Assembly (NCBI GenBank): GCA_017308345.1
Contig: JAFKFE010000548.1
Location: 1 to 13,817 of the forward strand
Origin: Alphaproteobacteria bacterium
GTDB taxonomy: Bacteria; Pseudomonadota; Alphaproteobacteria; Rhizobiales; Rhizobiaceae
Reading direction: 5' to 3'
DNA length: 13,817 nt
Shown here: positions 12,392-13,817 of the stretch, in pieces
How positions within the stretch are numbered: the stretch's first letter is position 1
Layout: every line of letters begins with the position of its first letter
Made by a program: the position numbers and the translations under genes
Notes under the pieces: generated by a model
The model's input: only the letters and a program-made list of their open reading frames with translations
Database searches by the model: none
What the model was told of the DNA's origin: nothing

Positions 12392-13627
12392 CTACCCGGT
12401 TTCACCAGATCGCATAGCTCGATGCATTTCCGTGGACGCCACACCATCGAGCCCAGTCGATCCATAGAGCCAGGCAATGGCGTCATACCAATCGCTCGGC
12501 GACTTCGTTCGCATGATGGCGTTGCGCAGCTGCGCATGAGCACCGGCAGGATGGTAGATATGCTGGCCGATCTCGCGCGACTGAAGCTGCACGCGCGCGG
12601 TGCGCAGCACCCGCTTGTCGTTATAAGCCGGAAGGGCCTTTTCCGAGTCCCCACCGGCTGCTTCCATCTCGGCCACAAGGCAGACTGCATCCTCCATGGC
12701 CATGCAGGCGCCTTGCGCGAAATATTGCAACATGGGATGGGCGGCGTCTCCGAGCAGGGCGACTCGGCCATCGACCCAGTTGGAAACCGGCTCGCGATCG
12801 CACAGCACCCAGAGCCTCCAGTCCCTGCCGCGCTCGATGATCTGGCGCGCCACGGGCGCGACATGGGCGAAGCCCTTGGCCACCTCCTCATGCGTCGCGG
12901 GCTTTCCGGCCACAGGCTCCGGCGCGTCATTGTGGTAGGTGACGACGAGATTGAACAGCTTCCAGCCTGACAGCGGATAGTGCACGATGTGACACTTCGG
13001 GCCTGCCCAAAGTGTTGCCGCATTCCAGCGCAGATCCTGCGGCATGTCTTCCACCGGAATGACCGAACGATAGGTCGTATGTCCGGAGACGCGCGGCGCT
13101 CCGTCCCCGACGACCTTCTTGCGAATATTCGACCACAACCCGTCTGCCCCCAGCAGCGCCGAGCCCCGAATGCGGTCGCCATTGGCCAAAACCGCGACGA
13201 CTTCGGTTCCATCCTGCTCGTAGGTGCTTGCTTCGCAGCCAGTGCGCAACTCGACCAACGGGCTCTCCTCGCAGGCCCGCAGGAAAACCCCAAACAACTC
13301 GCCGCGATGAACGACGGCATAGGGGTTGCCGAAACGTTCGCGGAAGCCCTCGTCGAGGGGAATACGTGTCACCTCGTCTCCGGTGATCGCATCCATGAAC
13401 CGCAGGCTGTCGATATAGACGGCCATGCCCCGCGCCATGTCGCCAACTCCGAGATAGTCGAAGGCATGGAAAGCATTGGGGCCGAGCTGGATGCCGGCGC
13501 CGATCTCCCCGAGCTGGGGAGCCTTCTCCAGAACGATGGATCGAAAACCCTTTCGGGCAAGGCCGATGGCGGTCGCAAGGCCGCCAATACCGCCGCCTGC
13601 GATGATGATGGGAAGCCGTTCGGTCAT
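12392..13627 (-). CDS. FAD-dependent aromatic hydroxylase, 3-hydroxybenzoate 6-monooxygenase-like
   Basis: This 411-residue protein is a class A flavoprotein monooxygenase. It has the GxGxxG dinucleotide motif AGGGIGG near residues 10-16, Glu34 ending beta-2 (IVLEKA), the DG motif GADGLWSNIRKK (D162), and the FAD ribityl-binding GDAAHPMLQYFAQGACMAMEDA (D294). The C-terminal SDWYDAIAWLYG resembles the tail of 3-hydroxybenzoate 6-hydroxylases (NagX/3HB6H type). These convert 3-hydroxybenzoate to gentisate with NAD(P)H and O2. Salicylate-hydroxylase-like alternatives remain possible. GGAGG lies seven bases before the ATG at 13627. The upstream gene ends 60 bases earlier on the same strand and encodes a zeta-class GST isomerase, which fits a gentisate operon. 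It converges on the plus-strand catabolic operon. Confidence 0.9.
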   Translation of the reverse strand: MTERLPIIIAGGGIGGLATAIGLARKGFRSIVLEKAPQLGEIGAGIQLGPNAFHAFDYLGVGDMARGMAVYIDSLRFMDAITGDEVTRIPLDEGFRERFGNPYAVVHRGELFGVFLRACEESPLVELRTGCEASTYEQDGTEVVAVLANGDRIRGSALLGADGLWSNIRKKVVGDGAPRVSGHTTYRSVIPVEDMPQDLRWNAATLWAGPKCHIVHYPLSGWKLFNLVVTYHNDAPEPVAGKPATHEEVAKGFAHVAPVARQIIERGRDWRLWVLCDREPVSNWVDGRVALLGDAAHPMLQYFAQGACMAMEDAVCLVAEMEAAGGDSEKALPAYNDKRVLRTARVQLQSREIGQHIYHPAGAHAQLRNAIMRTKSPSDWYDAIAWLYGSTGLDGVASTEMHRAMRSGETG

Positions 13628-13687
13628 GTTGTTTCCTCCCTGAGTCTCAAATGCCGGCTCCGCGATGAAGTGCGCCGGCCTGGGCGG

Positions 13688-13817
13688 CTATTCGTTGTCG
13701 GGCTGGCGCGAGGGATGCGCCGCCGCGAACGCAGGTAAGGCTTCGCAAGCGGCGCGCACCGCCTTCAGGCGCGGCATGGCGGCCAAATCGACTCCGAAGC
13801 GATCGGCGGAGAAGAGC
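13688..13817 (-). CDS. C-terminus of a zeta-class GST isomerase (maleylpyruvate/maleylacetoacetate isomerase), partial
   Basis: Only the last 42 codons lie in the window. They read LFSADRFGVDLAAMPRLKAV followed by RAACEALPAFAAAHPSRQPDNE and TAG (13690-13688). This is the characteristic ending of zeta glutathione transferases such as MaiA and NagL, where an R-F-x-x-D-L helix precedes ALPAFAxAxPxxQPD. Such enzymes isomerise maleylpyruvate to fumarylpyruvate, or maleylacetoacetate to fumarylacetoacetate, using glutathione. The neighbouring 3-hydroxybenzoate 6-hydroxylase-like gene favours maleylpyruvate and the gentisate route. The start lies beyond the right edge. Confidence 0.88.
   Translation of the reverse strand, partial: LFSADRFGVDLAAMPRLKAVRAACEALPAFAAAHPSRQPDNE

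Noticed and set aside
12160..13320. 386-codon minus-strand frame overlapping the flavoprotein gene
   Set aside because: It is in a different frame from the flavoprotein, which holds all FAD motifs; the translation is Arg/Ser/Pro-rich without domains.
1..13817. CRISPR arrays, rRNA, tRNA, intact insertion sequences or replication origins
   Set aside because: No regularly spaced repeats, no rRNA- or tRNA-like folds, and no transposase with terminal inverted repeats could be seen.

Overview
The window is GC-rich, densely packed DNA with high GC at third codon positions. Gene content is typical of a soil or plant-associated alphaproteobacterium, most likely a rhizobial genus such as Mesorhizobium. 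That placement rests on style and gene families only; no rRNA or tRNA is present. Most of the window (about 492-12083) is one catabolic module. It consists of a divergent XRE-cupin regulator and a long plus-strand operon.

Layout. Positions 1-465 hold edge debris: a possible partial gene on the minus strand and a short fragment resembling a tyrosine-recombinase C-terminal domain. Positions 492-1070 (minus) encode the regulator. The divergent promoter region (1071-1354) carries three GTTTTC/GGAAAC half-sites exactly 11 bp apart and a small leader ORF. The plus-strand operon runs from 1355 to 12083: acyl-CoA ligase, ABC permease, periplasmic binding protein, ABC permease fused to a strictosidine-synthase/SMP-30-like beta-propeller, a second stand-alone propeller, the ABC ATPase, a thiolase-like protein without the usual nucleophilic cysteine, its DUF35 zinc-ribbon/OB partner, and an SDR dehydrogenase. 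Five junctions are 4-nt ATGA/GTGA overlaps, including the one from the leader ORF into the ligase, which points to tight co-expression. Downstream lie a fragment of a class III aminotransferase (12219-12391) and a convergent minus-strand operon with a 3-hydroxybenzoate 6-hydroxylase-like flavoprotein and the C-terminus of a zeta-class GST isomerase. That pair fits the gentisate branch of aromatic degradation.

How the genes may work together (inference): a ribose-type ABC importer brings in an unknown small molecule. One or both propellers open a lactone or ester, and the fused one sits on the cytoplasmic side of the pore. The ligase forms the CoA thioester, the SDR oxidises an alcohol, and the thiolase-like/DUF35 pair cleaves a C-C bond, possibly by retro-aldol chemistry as in the steroid Ltp2/ChsH2 complex. 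The substrate cannot be read from the sequence.

The most notable points are the permease-propeller fusion, the cysteine-less thiolase with its DUF35 partner inside an importer operon, a binding-protein gene whose last codons appear out of frame, and the periodic operator.
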